From Faeciplasma sp900553675 (lineage in GTDB: Bacteria > Bacillota > Clostridia > Oscillospirales > Ruminococcaceae): a stretch of DNA of 64,000 nt. Shown one piece after another: positions 43,112 to 52,245 of the stretch. The notes beneath the pieces are model-generated. The model was given only the letters and a program-made list of their open reading frames with translations. It did no database searches and was not told the DNA's origin. Both the position numbers and the translations under genes were made by a program. Numbering within the stretch: position 1 is the stretch's first letter; every line of letters starts with the position of its first letter. The stretch covers positions 186,001-250,000 of the forward strand of contig CAUAFG010000001.1 of the NCBI GenBank assembly GCA_958428235.1. The letters are read 5' to 3'.

Positions 43112-44389
43112 CTAATCATTATCTATCATAAAGTGAATAATCTCGTTGTCGGTTTCGCGCATTCCTTCCCTTGCAATCGCGCTTACGGCGTCAATCGTCT
43201 TTTCAACATCGTTAGCGACAATGCCCTCGCCGCAGCGGAACTGGCTGTCGTGCATATACATCTGCATGCCTAAAAGTCCCGCTTCCACAGCCGAGGCGAT
43301 TTTCGCCGCGCAGCTTGCCTTTGCGCCGTCACAGAGCATACCCGAATTTATGGCAAGAGCGTTTACAACGGTATGCGCGATTTCGTCATAATGACCGCCA
43401 TAAAGATAGCATATGCCCGCGCCCGCCCCTGCTCCGGCACTGGTGGCACCGCAGTAGGCTGAAAGGCTTCCTATGCCGGTTTTAAGGTGAATCGTGACAA
43501 GATTGGAGACCGCCAGAGCGCGATACAGCAAATCCTCGGAGACATTACATTCCTTTGCATAGACAATGACCGGAATAGAAGCCGTCATGCCCTGATTTCC
43601 GCTTCCCGAGTTTATCACAACAGGCAGCTCGCAGCCGTTCATTCGGGCGTCGGAGCCTGCGGCGGCATATGCCTTTGCGCGGTTCTGAACGCTGTTTCCG
43701 TAGGAGCGTATCAGGATTTTTCCGATATTCGCGCCGTACCTGCCGTTCATTCCCGCATTAGCTATTGCAGTGTTATATTCAATCTGCCGCTTTATTACCT
43801 CGCGGATATCGTCAACTCTGACAGTGTCTGCAAATTCAACAATGTCCTTAACATTAAGCAGCTTTCTGTTCTGAGCCGCCTGAACCACCTCGTCGGTGAA
43901 GGGCTTGTCTAAAATAATTTCATCGTTTTTGCATATGCAGACCACGTTGGTATGATTTCCGATAATCCGGATGTAGGCACTTTCCTCACCCGAATAGACC
44001 TTCACCTGAATGTCAAATGGGCAGTTGGAGTTAAGCTCGCTCACGGTGATTTTCGCAGAAGCAAGAAAATCGTCCATCAAGGTCAGCTGCTCATCTGTCA
44101 CATCAGACAGCACCTCAAGCTCTTTATCGGCGTTTCCGCAGCAGATTCCGACGGCAACGGCGGTCTGCAAGCCCTTGCGCCCCTTTGTGTGCGGCACGAT
44201 AACGCTTTTAACGTTTTTTATGATGTTCCCGCTGACAGCCAAATCCACCTTGTCGGGCAGGCAGCCGAGAGTTTTCCGCGCGATAGCTCCGGCATACGCC
44301 ACAGCAATAGGCTCGGTGCAGCCCATGGCGGGGACTAATTCCTCCTTTAATATCTCTACATAAGTGTCCATAATCTGCTGACTTAACAT
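43112..44389 (-). CDS. CyuA / UPF0597 family L-cysteine desulfidase-like protein
   Basis: A 425-residue protein of the serine-dehydratase alpha-subunit-like (UPF0597/YhaM/CyuA) family, which degrades cysteine to pyruvate, ammonia and sulfide using an iron-sulfur cluster. The MGCTEPIAVAYAGA block (about 22-35), CCGNADKELEV, and the cysteines near CGATSAGAGAG and MLCDGAKASC fit the family. It starts 16 bases downstream of the 862-residue membrane protein and could be the last gene of the XrtG operon by read-through, though its metabolic role gives no clear link. No good terminator follows. Confidence 0.87.
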   Translation of the reverse strand: MLSQQIMDTYVEILKEELVPAMGCTEPIAVAYAGAIARKTLGCLPDKVDLAVSGNIIKNVKSVIVPHTKGRKGLQTAVAVGICCGNADKELEVLSDVTDEQLTLMDDFLASAKITVSELNSNCPFDIQVKVYSGEESAYIRIIGNHTNVVCICKNDEIILDKPFTDEVVQAAQNRKLLNVKDIVEFADTVRVDDIREVIKRQIEYNTAIANAGMNGRYGANIGKILIRSYGNSVQNRAKAYAAAGSDARMNGCELPVVINSGSGNQGMTASIPVIVYAKECNVSEDLLYRALAVSNLVTIHLKTGIGSLSAYCGATSAGAGAGAGICYLYGGHYDEIAHTVVNALAINSGMLCDGAKASCAAKIASAVEAGLLGMQMYMHDSQFRCGEGIVANDVEKTIDAVSAIAREGMRETDNEIIHFMIDND

Positions 44390-44405
44390 TTTAGTTATCT
44401 CCGTT

Positions 44406-46994
44406 TCAATAATGATTATCGTCTGTGGGATTTTCCTTATCCCACCGCTTTTTGGCGTTCAAAATGAAAATTACGGAAGCCACAAGTCCGATTACCGTAA
44501 TCACAATACCCTGCCAGAGATATGGGTAATGAAGCTTTATAACCGTTTTGCCCTTGTTGACAAATGTCAGGTGATTTTTTGTGTAGGCACCGTTGTCGGC
44601 GTCGAATATATCATGCCATGCAAGGGTGGTGCAAACGTTGTCATACTCCGAAACAATCTCAATTCTGTTGTTGCGGTAATCAATTTGCAGAGGGACTATT
44701 TCGCGCTCCGGCAGCTCGTAGGTGTTTACCTTGTATGCATGAGACAAAAGCGCACCAACAGTCGGGTCCTTTGTAAGGGCATAGTGATAGCTAAGGTTCA
44801 GACCTATTACAACGATATTGTCGTTTTTAACGGTTCCGAAGAATGGCAGATTCTGCTCGAAATCGTCAACCGTTCCCCAAACCTCATCAAGACCGTTTAC
44901 GTAAACCGTAAGCCAGTCGGTATGTCCGGATGGGAACAGGTCGCAGTTAAGGTAGCCGTCGATTGTGTCAAGCTCGGGATAGCCGTTTTTAAAGCGAACG
45001 GGATAGCATTCAAGACCTAAAAACGCGCGGCTTCCGGTATTCTCGTCGGAGGGTATGCCATCAGCCATGATGATTATTCTTGTGCCGTTTTCGGAAAGCT
45101 TAATCAGCATTTCCTCGGCGGCGGACTTATCGGTGTAGGTAAATCCCGCAAGGAAGACAATATCATACTGCGAAAGCTGCTCATAGGTGTAGTCGTTTAT
45201 GCACCATGATACCGTTTCCTCAACCATCGGAAAGTCGATGGAGATAGTGGGCGCGCTTTTGCCTATGCCTATTCCTCGGTATTTGCTTATAACACCAAAG
45301 TTTTTGTCTACGTCCTCCAAAAGCTTGTCGTCAAGGTGGAACAGCATATAGGAATCGTTTTTAGTCACAAGGCTGTAGCCAGATTTTTTCGCTGCGCTTA
45401 TAAGCTCCAACTCATTCCTGTCGCCATCGGGCGTTTCAATCGGCACTATTACCGAATCGTTTCCAAGCTGCAAATATCTGTCAAACATATAAAGATAAGC
45501 GTTATCCTCGGCAGCTTCGTTGAGCTGAGTTATGTTACGGTATGCTGCCGCAGCCTGCACGCCCTGCCCAAAGCTTGTGGCAACTCTTTTGTCACCATAA
45601 CCCGAAATAGTGTATATACCGTCTATGTCGGCGTCATAGGGGTCTGCTATCGACATGCGCTGAGCGGTGATTTCTTTGCCCTCGGTTACCAGCATACTTT
45701 CTGCCAACGATTCATAGTACTTATCGGGATGCATAATCGACGTCTGATGGGTTACAAAAACAACCGAGCCGCTCATTTCAACTATAAAAGCTATCATCAC
45801 CGCTGTCAAAAGCTGCTTTTTCAGCGTCCTCCAGTATAGCAGACATACAAGCAGCAACAAAATAGCTATAGACATAAATCTCAGCATCCAAAGGTATTCT
45901 CCTCCAGGAAGCAGAGACAAGAATATGCGGGCTGTGGGCGTGGTTAAAAGTACAATTATAAACGAGGCTGCAAATCCGGGCATGGTATCTTTCTTAGACA
46001 GGAATGCTCCGCCAACCGCAAGAATTGTAGATGTAAGCCCGAAGTAATACGACTCCGAATACAGCCAATGATTTTTAACTCCATACTTATATGTCCAGAA
46101 AGGATTTATGGAATAATAAAGCTCCTGAAAATATGTAGCCATAATTGATTGGTTGTCCTTGTCGGCTATACCGCCGAAAAACGTAGGATAAATATATATT
46201 CCCAATATTACAAACGACAAAATCAATGAAATTATTACAGCAAAAACGCTTCCGTGCTTTTGGCGCAGGTTCACAACCGCATATAAGAAAAGGTATAACA
46301 CCGTTGCTATCGCCAGCATACCGGCAAAGCCTGCATGACAAAGCGAAACCCATATAAAGCAGAGCATGATATGGGGAAGCATCTTCCAGTTCTTTGTCTC
46401 AAGATAGTCAATTATCCTTGAAAAGAATATCGGAATCACCGGCATCGACATTGCTCTTGCGATAACGCCCTCGCTGAATAGCATTTGTGCCGATGTGCAC
46501 GGCACGAAGAATGCAATGGCACCGATAATCGCGCCCAGGCACGGTCTGTCATGCTTATATCCGATATAAAGCCATGCAACGCCGTTGGCTACATATAAGA
46601 TAAATGAAAAAATCAGAAATCCGTTATAGGTATCCCCGCCTGCCAGCGCCTGACACCCAGCCAGAATATATTCGGGAACTATAGACCAATACCGCCATGT
46701 TTCCACGCCGTTATACCACGACATATCTATAATCGGAAACCAGTTTCCTTCCTCGGTTATAGATTTATACAGAAAATCTGCGCGGTGGGTATAAAACAAG
46801 GTATCAAAGCCATCAAAAAAGTTTCCGCTTTTTAATGCAATCAGCGCCACAAGTATGCCCACAAGCACATATCCGACAATAATAAACGGCAACGCAATAT
46901 ACCTTGCGCGCTTTTTCTTCTTTTTTCCGGAAAGAGAGCTTTCACGCGGCAATGCAGTGTTTTCCATATCTATGCCTGTATCCATATCAGTCAC
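44406..46994 (-). CDS. Large polytopic membrane protein of the XrtG locus
   Basis: An 862-residue protein: basic cytoplasmic N-terminus (GKKKKKRARY), about 12 membrane helices (about 32-430), a long extracytoplasmic region (about 430-825) and a final helix before a charged tail. The early loop with ADFLYKSITEEGNWFP and MSWYNGVETWRYWS resembles the membrane-protein family named for association with 6-pyruvoyltetrahydropterin synthase-like genes (PF10131), and such a gene lies just upstream. A GT-C-like transferase of lipid-linked sugars is possible but unproven. Start GTG at 46994 or ATG at 46985. Confidence 0.75.
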   Translation of the reverse strand: MTDMDTGIDMENTALPRESSLSGKKKKKRARYIALPFIIVGYVLVGILVALIALKSGNFFDGFDTLFYTHRADFLYKSITEEGNWFPIIDMSWYNGVETWRYWSIVPEYILAGCQALAGGDTYNGFLIFSFILYVANGVAWLYIGYKHDRPCLGAIIGAIAFFVPCTSAQMLFSEGVIARAMSMPVIPIFFSRIIDYLETKNWKMLPHIMLCFIWVSLCHAGFAGMLAIATVLYLFLYAVVNLRQKHGSVFAVIISLILSFVILGIYIYPTFFGGIADKDNQSIMATYFQELYYSINPFWTYKYGVKNHWLYSESYYFGLTSTILAVGGAFLSKKDTMPGFAASFIIVLLTTPTARIFLSLLPGGEYLWMLRFMSIAILLLLVCLLYWRTLKKQLLTAVMIAFIVEMSGSVVFVTHQTSIMHPDKYYESLAESMLVTEGKEITAQRMSIADPYDADIDGIYTISGYGDKRVATSFGQGVQAAAAYRNITQLNEAAEDNAYLYMFDRYLQLGNDSVIVPIETPDGDRNELELISAAKKSGYSLVTKNDSYMLFHLDDKLLEDVDKNFGVISKYRGIGIGKSAPTISIDFPMVEETVSWCINDYTYEQLSQYDIVFLAGFTYTDKSAAEEMLIKLSENGTRIIIMADGIPSDENTGSRAFLGLECYPVRFKNGYPELDTIDGYLNCDLFPSGHTDWLTVYVNGLDEVWGTVDDFEQNLPFFGTVKNDNIVVIGLNLSYHYALTKDPTVGALLSHAYKVNTYELPEREIVPLQIDYRNNRIEIVSEYDNVCTTLAWHDIFDADNGAYTKNHLTFVNKGKTVIKLHYPYLWQGIVITVIGLVASVIFILNAKKRWDKENPTDDNHY

Positions 46995-46999
46995 CGTTA

Positions 47000-47461
47000 T
47001 TAAGCCAGAATATCGTCAAGCATACTGTCAATCACTCTTGACATTGCTTCCTTAGAGCTTTTTTCAACGTTCTGGAAATACTCGGTCGTCTTTGCATAGG
47101 AAATGATATAGCTGCGGGTAGGGGTTTCGCTTCCTTCGATTCTTATAAGCTCGCAGCCCATGCCGCGAATCAGCTCTCTGATTTCATTTCCGAAGTATTC
47201 CACCATTGTTTCAAGAGTAGGTATTATCGCGTCGAACGGCGGAATATCGTTGATGGTCTGATTCTGATACTTGGCAAAGAAATCAGTTAAGGTCTTTTCG
47301 TAAACGTTGAACTCGGTAAAGTCTTTGCGAGTTACCAGGATATCAAGGGTTATCTCCCACGTGTGCGGGTGAACCTGACCCTGCTTGCCGTTTATAATTA
47401 TGCTGTGGCTTGCATTCAGATAAAATTTGAACCTGTATTCGCAGAATATTTTATTATCCAT
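47000..47461 (-). CDS. 6-pyruvoyltetrahydropterin synthase-like protein, XrtG-associated
   Basis: A 153-residue T-fold protein resembling PTPS/QueD. The three zinc-binding His are kept: His19 (NASHSI), His31 and His33 (VHPHTWEI). The segment between them is GKQGQV and has no Cys where QueD and PTPS place the catalytic cysteine. PTLETMVEYF and RIEGSETPT match the later conserved blocks. PTPS-like genes are a recorded companion of XrtG (TIGR03112). Loss of the Cys argues against ordinary queuosine or biopterin synthesis. The start at 47461 follows GGCGGAG. Confidence 0.8.
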   Translation of the reverse strand: MDNKIFCEYRFKFYLNASHSIIINGKQGQVHPHTWEITLDILVTRKDFTEFNVYEKTLTDFFAKYQNQTINDIPPFDAIIPTLETMVEYFGNEIRELIRGMGCELIRIEGSETPTRSYIISYAKTTEYFQNVEKSSKEAMSRVIDSMLDDILA

Positions 47462-47523
47462 ATTCTCCGCCCTCACTTTCTTATTTTTGCGCTCTATGCT
47501 TTTTCAAGCGGCTTACCGGTTTA

Positions 47524-48678
47524 TTACTGCTGCTCCGAAGCTTCGTTGATGCCCAGGCTTTCTTTAAGCTTATCCTGCGATTTGAGCAGCTTTTCGCCAT
47601 TTTCATCAATTATTATTTCACTGTTGTACTGCCGGATAGCCTCGCTCAGAGGAATATCGGGCTTAGTCGGAAAGACAATATTTCCAACTACCTTTGCACC
47701 GGAATGAACGGCAGTTTTGCGCACAAGCGATATCACCGACTCATCAGAGTGAACATTGAAAATAAGAAGATAGTTGTTTTTAGCAAGGGCACGGATAAAG
47801 GTTGCATCGCACAGCGCCTGAGTGTCAAGCATAAACTGGTTGCGCTGTTCCTCAGAGCTGCATTGCACTACTATGTAGTTAAGCGGCCATACGTCCCTTT
47901 GCTCCAGCTTGTCGATAAGTATATCCACAGCAGGCTCGCCGAATGCCATGTATCTTGCATTGTAAAGCTCCTGACGGGTGAAAAGCTCTGTAAGTCTTTC
48001 TATCTGCTCGCGAAGCTGCTTGTTATCGTTATCAGATTGGACAAGCATTTTGTATCTGTTCTGAGCCATAATGGAAAGAGCAAGCGCTCCGACAATGAAA
48101 ATTGCAAGTATAATCGCAAAAAGAATAAACAGATTTATCTTTGCGCTGAGGTAGGCGTTATGGTCGAGAATAATGTCCGAGGTGGTAAGAAGACAGATTC
48201 CGTATTTTTCTCCGCCGTATTCAAACTTAACTCCCGAAGCGATATATGGGGTGCCGCTAAGATCGATTGTTGAATGAACAACCCGATTTACCTGAAGCCC
48301 ATTAATAAACTCCCTCGCCGAATCGGAAACAAAGTAGGTGGCAGTGGTAAAGCCCTTGTAGCGGTTTGTTTCCTGAACGTCTTTAATGAAAACCAGGGCG
48401 TCATCGTGCGAAAGGGTCCAGTATTTGTTAGACGAAGCGTCGAACGTTGCAAGGATATCATTTACCAAAGCCTCGTCGGTGTCGTTTTCGATAAGGTTTA
48501 TCTGGTCGAGAACAAGCTGAACATAACCGTCCTGCTGAACGGCATAAACATCCAGTATCCCCCGCTCGTAGGTGCCAAGCTGCAGCCACGCCAAAAAGCC
48601 GATGATCAGAATAACTGCAATCGCGCCTAAAGTAACAAGCCAGGCGCTTACCTCGCGCTTTTTCTTTTTCATGCCCAT
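47524..48678 (-). CDS. Two-helix membrane protein, sensor-like
   Basis: A 384-residue protein of unknown family. Basic start (MKKKKREVSAW), membrane helix (about 13-32), an extracytoplasmic region (about 33-175) of sensor-domain size, a second helix (about 180-205), a coiled coil (DNDNKQLREQIERLTELF) and a cytoplasmic alpha/beta domain (about 235-355). This architecture resembles membrane GGDEF proteins; the ELYNARYM segment recalls the LYNRRYF entry to a GGDEF domain, but no GGDEF motif is present. It may be a degenerate sensor or a scaffold for the adjacent enzymes. GAGGTGA precedes the ATG. Confidence 0.65.
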   Translation of the reverse strand: MGMKKKKREVSAWLVTLGAIAVILIIGFLAWLQLGTYERGILDVYAVQQDGYVQLVLDQINLIENDTDEALVNDILATFDASSNKYWTLSHDDALVFIKDVQETNRYKGFTTATYFVSDSAREFINGLQVNRVVHSTIDLSGTPYIASGVKFEYGGEKYGICLLTTSDIILDHNAYLSAKINLFILFAIILAIFIVGALALSIMAQNRYKMLVQSDNDNKQLREQIERLTELFTRQELYNARYMAFGEPAVDILIDKLEQRDVWPLNYIVVQCSSEEQRNQFMLDTQALCDATFIRALAKNNYLLIFNVHSDESVISLVRKTAVHSGAKVVGNIVFPTKPDIPLSEAIRQYNSEIIIDENGEKLLKSQDKLKESLGINEASEQQ

Positions 48679-48704
48679 GTATCTGTCACCTCACAAAAGA
48701 ATAG

Positions 48705-51662
48705 CTATTCATTTACGATATCTCCCTTATCCACATTTTCCTGCCGCACAAGCTCCGGAGCAAACTCCGAAATATAGTATTCCGAGCGGGACTGAAGCTG
48801 TTCCTCAAACTCGTAAAGACCAATCTCCTCAACAAGCGTGCGCTGATGCGAGAACATATTAGTGCCAAGACCAAGGCGGTCGCCCTCAATATCAAAGCCC
48901 ATGGAAGAAAGAACGGTCGGAAAGATATCAAGAGTGCAAAACTTACGGTTTTTGTCTGCAACGCTGTCGTCGCATTCGGCATTTATAAAGCAGTTGTATA
49001 TGTATCTGTCATACCAGTCTATATCTGCAACTAAAGAGCTGTCCATTCTGGGATGATCTCCGGTTATAACTATTACCGTATCCTCATAAAAAGGCTGCTG
49101 CCGGCACCATTCCACAAAGTCGCAGACCTGATTATCGGCGCATTTTATAACATTAGCGGCAGTCTGCGGATAATCGTTTGAACACAGATTGCATACGTAA
49201 CCATCCGGAAAGTGGGTATCGACCGTTAAAAGCGTGAAATTAAACGGACGACCGGATTCTGAGATTTCGGTAAGCCGGTCCTTTGCTATCCGAAACATAC
49301 CGCTGTCCTCTAATCCCCACCATACATAATAGTCGGAATCGATGTATCCATCCTCTATGGCTGAGTAGTAATCATAAATTCTGTAATTTCCATGCTGCTT
49401 AAGGTATGGCGCGCGCCCGCCAAATTCGCCATCAGAGCCGCATAAAAACTCGTTGTAGTAGCCCTTGCTTTCAAGAATATCGCCAAGGGTTACAAGCTTT
49501 GAGGCGTAGATTTTCTGCCGGGTTATAACAGGATCGTTTGAAGGAAGCAGATACGGAACGCCGGAGGTCATTGAAAAAATAGCCGACGCCGTCCAGGTAG
49601 AGGCATATGTTGAGGTAAAGCCGCCCAGCTTTTCAGTGTTTGAAAAGCTAATATTGTCCGCAGCAAGCTTTGTAAGGCGGGGAATATAGTTTATTTCCTG
49701 ATATCCGCCGTCCTCCTTTGAGGCATAGGTGGTTTCAAGGCTTTCAACGTAAATATGTATGAGATTCTTTGTTTTACCGGATGAGGTTATGCTAACGTTG
49801 TTGGGATTTACATAATACTGCTCATAAATCGAAGAGCTCATCAGACGGGATTTTATATATCCCTTAAAATCATAGCAATAGTCGCAGTAAATCAGCACCG
49901 ACACAAGCATAATCACGCTTGCTGCGGCGCAAACGCGCCTGAGCGCGATAATACGCCCCGCCTTTTTCTCCTTTTCGTCATACGGGATGTCCGATTCAAC
50001 CAGCTTTTTGGTGCGATGGCGGTCGACAATAAAAACAAGCACTATAACGGCAAAACCTATTAATATGGGCGGCAGGCAGTATCCGGCTGCCCTGCTGATA
50101 GTATCGCCGCCTGCTCCCTGCATAGGGCTTGTAAGCGTGTTGATTATTTCGTTTACTCCTATTGTTAAGGCGTGCTTTGACCAGTAACACAAAGCTCCCA
50201 GCATCACCGATACGGCGGCGGTAACTAAAACCGCGATATACGCCAAAACCGAGCCTTTAAGACGCTTATCAAGAGGCATTTCGCCATACATTTCCTCAGG
50301 GTCGGCGTTTACCATGTTCCTCAGCTTAACAAGCCAGCCGCTGTGCTTTTTAAAATCGTTCTTAACCGTTTGGCTAAAGCTTTCCGCCTCCTCGGAAAGG
50401 GTTCTTGTCCTCCACGCCGACGTGGTGTTGATGCTGTTGATTATTCCGGCAAGGCGAATAAAAAACACAACAAGGTTGAAAAACGGCAGCAACGGAACTA
50501 CCCACCATTGCCTTGCGTAGTATTTCCGCAAGTCCCCGAATTCGCTTAAAAAGCCGCAGGTCGAGGCGTAATAGGCATAGCCGCAAACGGTGTATATTCC
50601 GAACAGTATAAGAGTTGCCATAAGTATGGTTCTGCCGGAGTAGCCTATAAACATCAGGCAGACAAGCGCAAGATGCCATATCATGCGTGGAAAAGCAAAG
50701 GTATGGTCGTACATCAGGGTTTTAACGTTGATGTCCTTGAAAAGCTGCCGCGCCTTCATATCCTCGCCTATGAACATTTTGGATACTTCAAGACTTCCGC
50801 GCTGCCAGCGCTGACGCTGGGTGTAAAGCTTATCGATGTTTTCAATGGGGTCTACAAAGAAAATTGACTTTTCGCTGATGTACACCCTATCCTTTTGCAG
50901 GTGTCTCAGCTGAAAGGTTATCTGAGTATCCTCGGCAAGAGTATCTGTATTATATAGCTGTGATTTGAGTATCGCAGATTTGCGGAATGCCGAAAACGCT
51001 CCCGAAATGGTGTAAATTGCATTGAGGTCGGAGGCGTAGTTCCTTCCGGCAAGGAACGCCTGGGCGTATTCCATAAATTCAAGCTTGCGGAACAGTCTTT
51101 GCAATCCGCGGCGGTAGTCCTCTATCTTATCTGGGCGGGTCATAATCGCGCCGGTCATGCAGTTGATCTTGGGGTCGTCCTCAAACTTGTCTATCATCCG
51201 GATTAGTGCCGACGGCTCTAAAACTCCGTCTGAATCTATATGCACAATATACTTGCCGTCGCTATTGTAAATGGCAAGATTCAATGCGCGCGACTTTCCC
51301 TGCTCGGCGTTCATCCACTGCATATAAAGACCGCTGTACTTTTTCTGACATTCGGTGTAAACGGCAAAGCTGTTATCCGTTCCCTTGTTGTTTACAAGAA
51401 ACACCCTGATTTTCTCGTTTGGATATTCGCTGTCATAAATCGAGCGGATACATTCTTCAAGAGTGCCCTCGGAATTATAGACAGGAACTATAATTGATAT
51501 TTCGGGATAGATAATCGGCTTTTTCACCTTACCGGCAGCTATCTTTCGCTTTATAAGGATAATAAAGCTTCCTATAGCGGGCAATACCTCCATTATAAGC
51601 GGAATGATTATCCACGCTGCCCAAAAGATAAAGGAATTTGCCAGACTTTTAAGAATGTCCAT
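48705..51662 (-). CDS. Fusion of GT2 glycosyltransferase and OpgB-like phosphoglycerol transferase
   Basis: A 985-residue membrane enzyme. N-terminal half: one helix, then a GT2 domain (about 55-300) with EISIIVPVYNSEGTLE, metal-binding HIDSDG (143-145), ED at 244-245 and QRQRW (282-286), as in processive synthases and the XrtG-linked family TIGR03111; several helices follow. C-terminal half: helices, then an alkaline-phosphatase-superfamily domain (about 632-955) with YVESLE, STWTASAIFSMTSGVP (nucleophile Thr691), TVDTHFPDG and TGDHPRM, matching OpgB/MdoB phosphoglycerol transferases. It may build a glycan lipid and add phosphoglycerol. Start ATG at 51662 after GGAAAG, overlapping xrtG by 14 bases. 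Confidence 0.87.
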   Translation of the reverse strand: MDILKSLANSFIFWAAWIIIPLIMEVLPAIGSFIILIKRKIAAGKVKKPIIYPEISIIVPVYNSEGTLEECIRSIYDSEYPNEKIRVFLVNNKGTDNSFAVYTECQKKYSGLYMQWMNAEQGKSRALNLAIYNSDGKYIVHIDSDGVLEPSALIRMIDKFEDDPKINCMTGAIMTRPDKIEDYRRGLQRLFRKLEFMEYAQAFLAGRNYASDLNAIYTISGAFSAFRKSAILKSQLYNTDTLAEDTQITFQLRHLQKDRVYISEKSIFFVDPIENIDKLYTQRQRWQRGSLEVSKMFIGEDMKARQLFKDINVKTLMYDHTFAFPRMIWHLALVCLMFIGYSGRTILMATLILFGIYTVCGYAYYASTCGFLSEFGDLRKYYARQWWVVPLLPFFNLVVFFIRLAGIINSINTTSAWRTRTLSEEAESFSQTVKNDFKKHSGWLVKLRNMVNADPEEMYGEMPLDKRLKGSVLAYIAVLVTAAVSVMLGALCYWSKHALTIGVNEIINTLTSPMQGAGGDTISRAAGYCLPPILIGFAVIVLVFIVDRHRTKKLVESDIPYDEKEKKAGRIIALRRVCAAASVIMLVSVLIYCDYCYDFKGYIKSRLMSSSIYEQYYVNPNNVSITSSGKTKNLIHIYVESLETTYASKEDGGYQEINYIPRLTKLAADNISFSNTEKLGGFTSTYASTWTASAIFSMTSGVPYLLPSNDPVITRQKIYASKLVTLGDILESKGYYNEFLCGSDGEFGGRAPYLKQHGNYRIYDYYSAIEDGYIDSDYYVWWGLEDSGMFRIAKDRLTEISESGRPFNFTLLTVDTHFPDGYVCNLCSNDYPQTAANVIKCADNQVCDFVEWCRQQPFYEDTVIVITGDHPRMDSSLVADIDWYDRYIYNCFINAECDDSVADKNRKFCTLDIFPTVLSSMGFDIEGDRLGLGTNMFSHQRTLVEEIGLYEFEEQLQSRSEYYISEFAPELVRQENVDKGDIVNE

Positions 51663-52245
51663 AAGTAAACTTTCCAATCTTCATTCGGATTATTTGCGGT
51701 TTTGTAAACACGTAGAAATACAGCAGTACCGAAAATGTATAGAAAATAAGTCTGCCTATTATTGTATGAGAAATAAAGTATGCGTCCGGACCGAAGAAAT
51801 GTATTATCAGGCATATGCAGGTAACTCTCAGCACATTTGCAAGAATGATATATATTGTGCCGATAACGCCTACTACAATGCGCTCGTTGACGGTGTAGAC
51901 CGTAAAGAAAGCAACAAGCGAAATAAACGCCATTATCTCTATAATGCCGGAACACTCAAAATCTACCTGCAGGGTTATAGCCCCCGCAGCGGATTCTATA
52001 AACAGTACGCCATATTTGAAGTATGCCGTGAATGTATCTGTCAGGCTGCCGACTAATCCGGAAACAGATGCAACCGCTTTTGAAAGCGGTTGCGTGAAAA
52101 CAGGTCTTGCCAGAACCATCAGGAAAATAAACAGCCCAAAGCTTCCGGCAATAAAGCGCCAGAAATGCAGCTCTGTGCGCTTAAGAACGTTTAAAATGTA
52201 TATCCACAGCGCTATAAGTGCTATGCAAATAATGTATTTTATCAT
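51649..52245 (-). CDS. xrtG: Exosortase XrtG
   Basis: A 198-residue integral membrane cysteine transpeptidase of the exosortase/archaeosortase superfamily. About six helices; the catalytic triad is visible as Cys98 in FECSGIIEI, Arg140 in ANVLRVT and His160 in ISHTIIGR. Size and motifs match XrtG, the Firmicutes type (TIGR03110). Exosortases cut C-terminal sorting signals at the membrane and are thought to pass the protein to another molecule. Its ATG touches the stop codon of the substrate gene (TAA-ATG), and the glycosyltransferase fusion overlaps its end, so the three are tightly coupled. Confidence 0.93.
   Translation of the reverse strand: MIKYIICIALIALWIYILNVLKRTELHFWRFIAGSFGLFIFLMVLARPVFTQPLSKAVASVSGLVGSLTDTFTAYFKYGVLFIESAAGAITLQVDFECSGIIEIMAFISLVAFFTVYTVNERIVVGVIGTIYIILANVLRVTCICLIIHFFGPDAYFISHTIIGRLIFYTFSVLLYFYVFTKPQIIRMKIGKFTYGHS

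Noticed and set aside
47000..47461. QueD in queuosine synthesis
   Set aside because: Catalytic cysteine not found and no queC, queE or queF gene nearby; the exosortase context explains it better.
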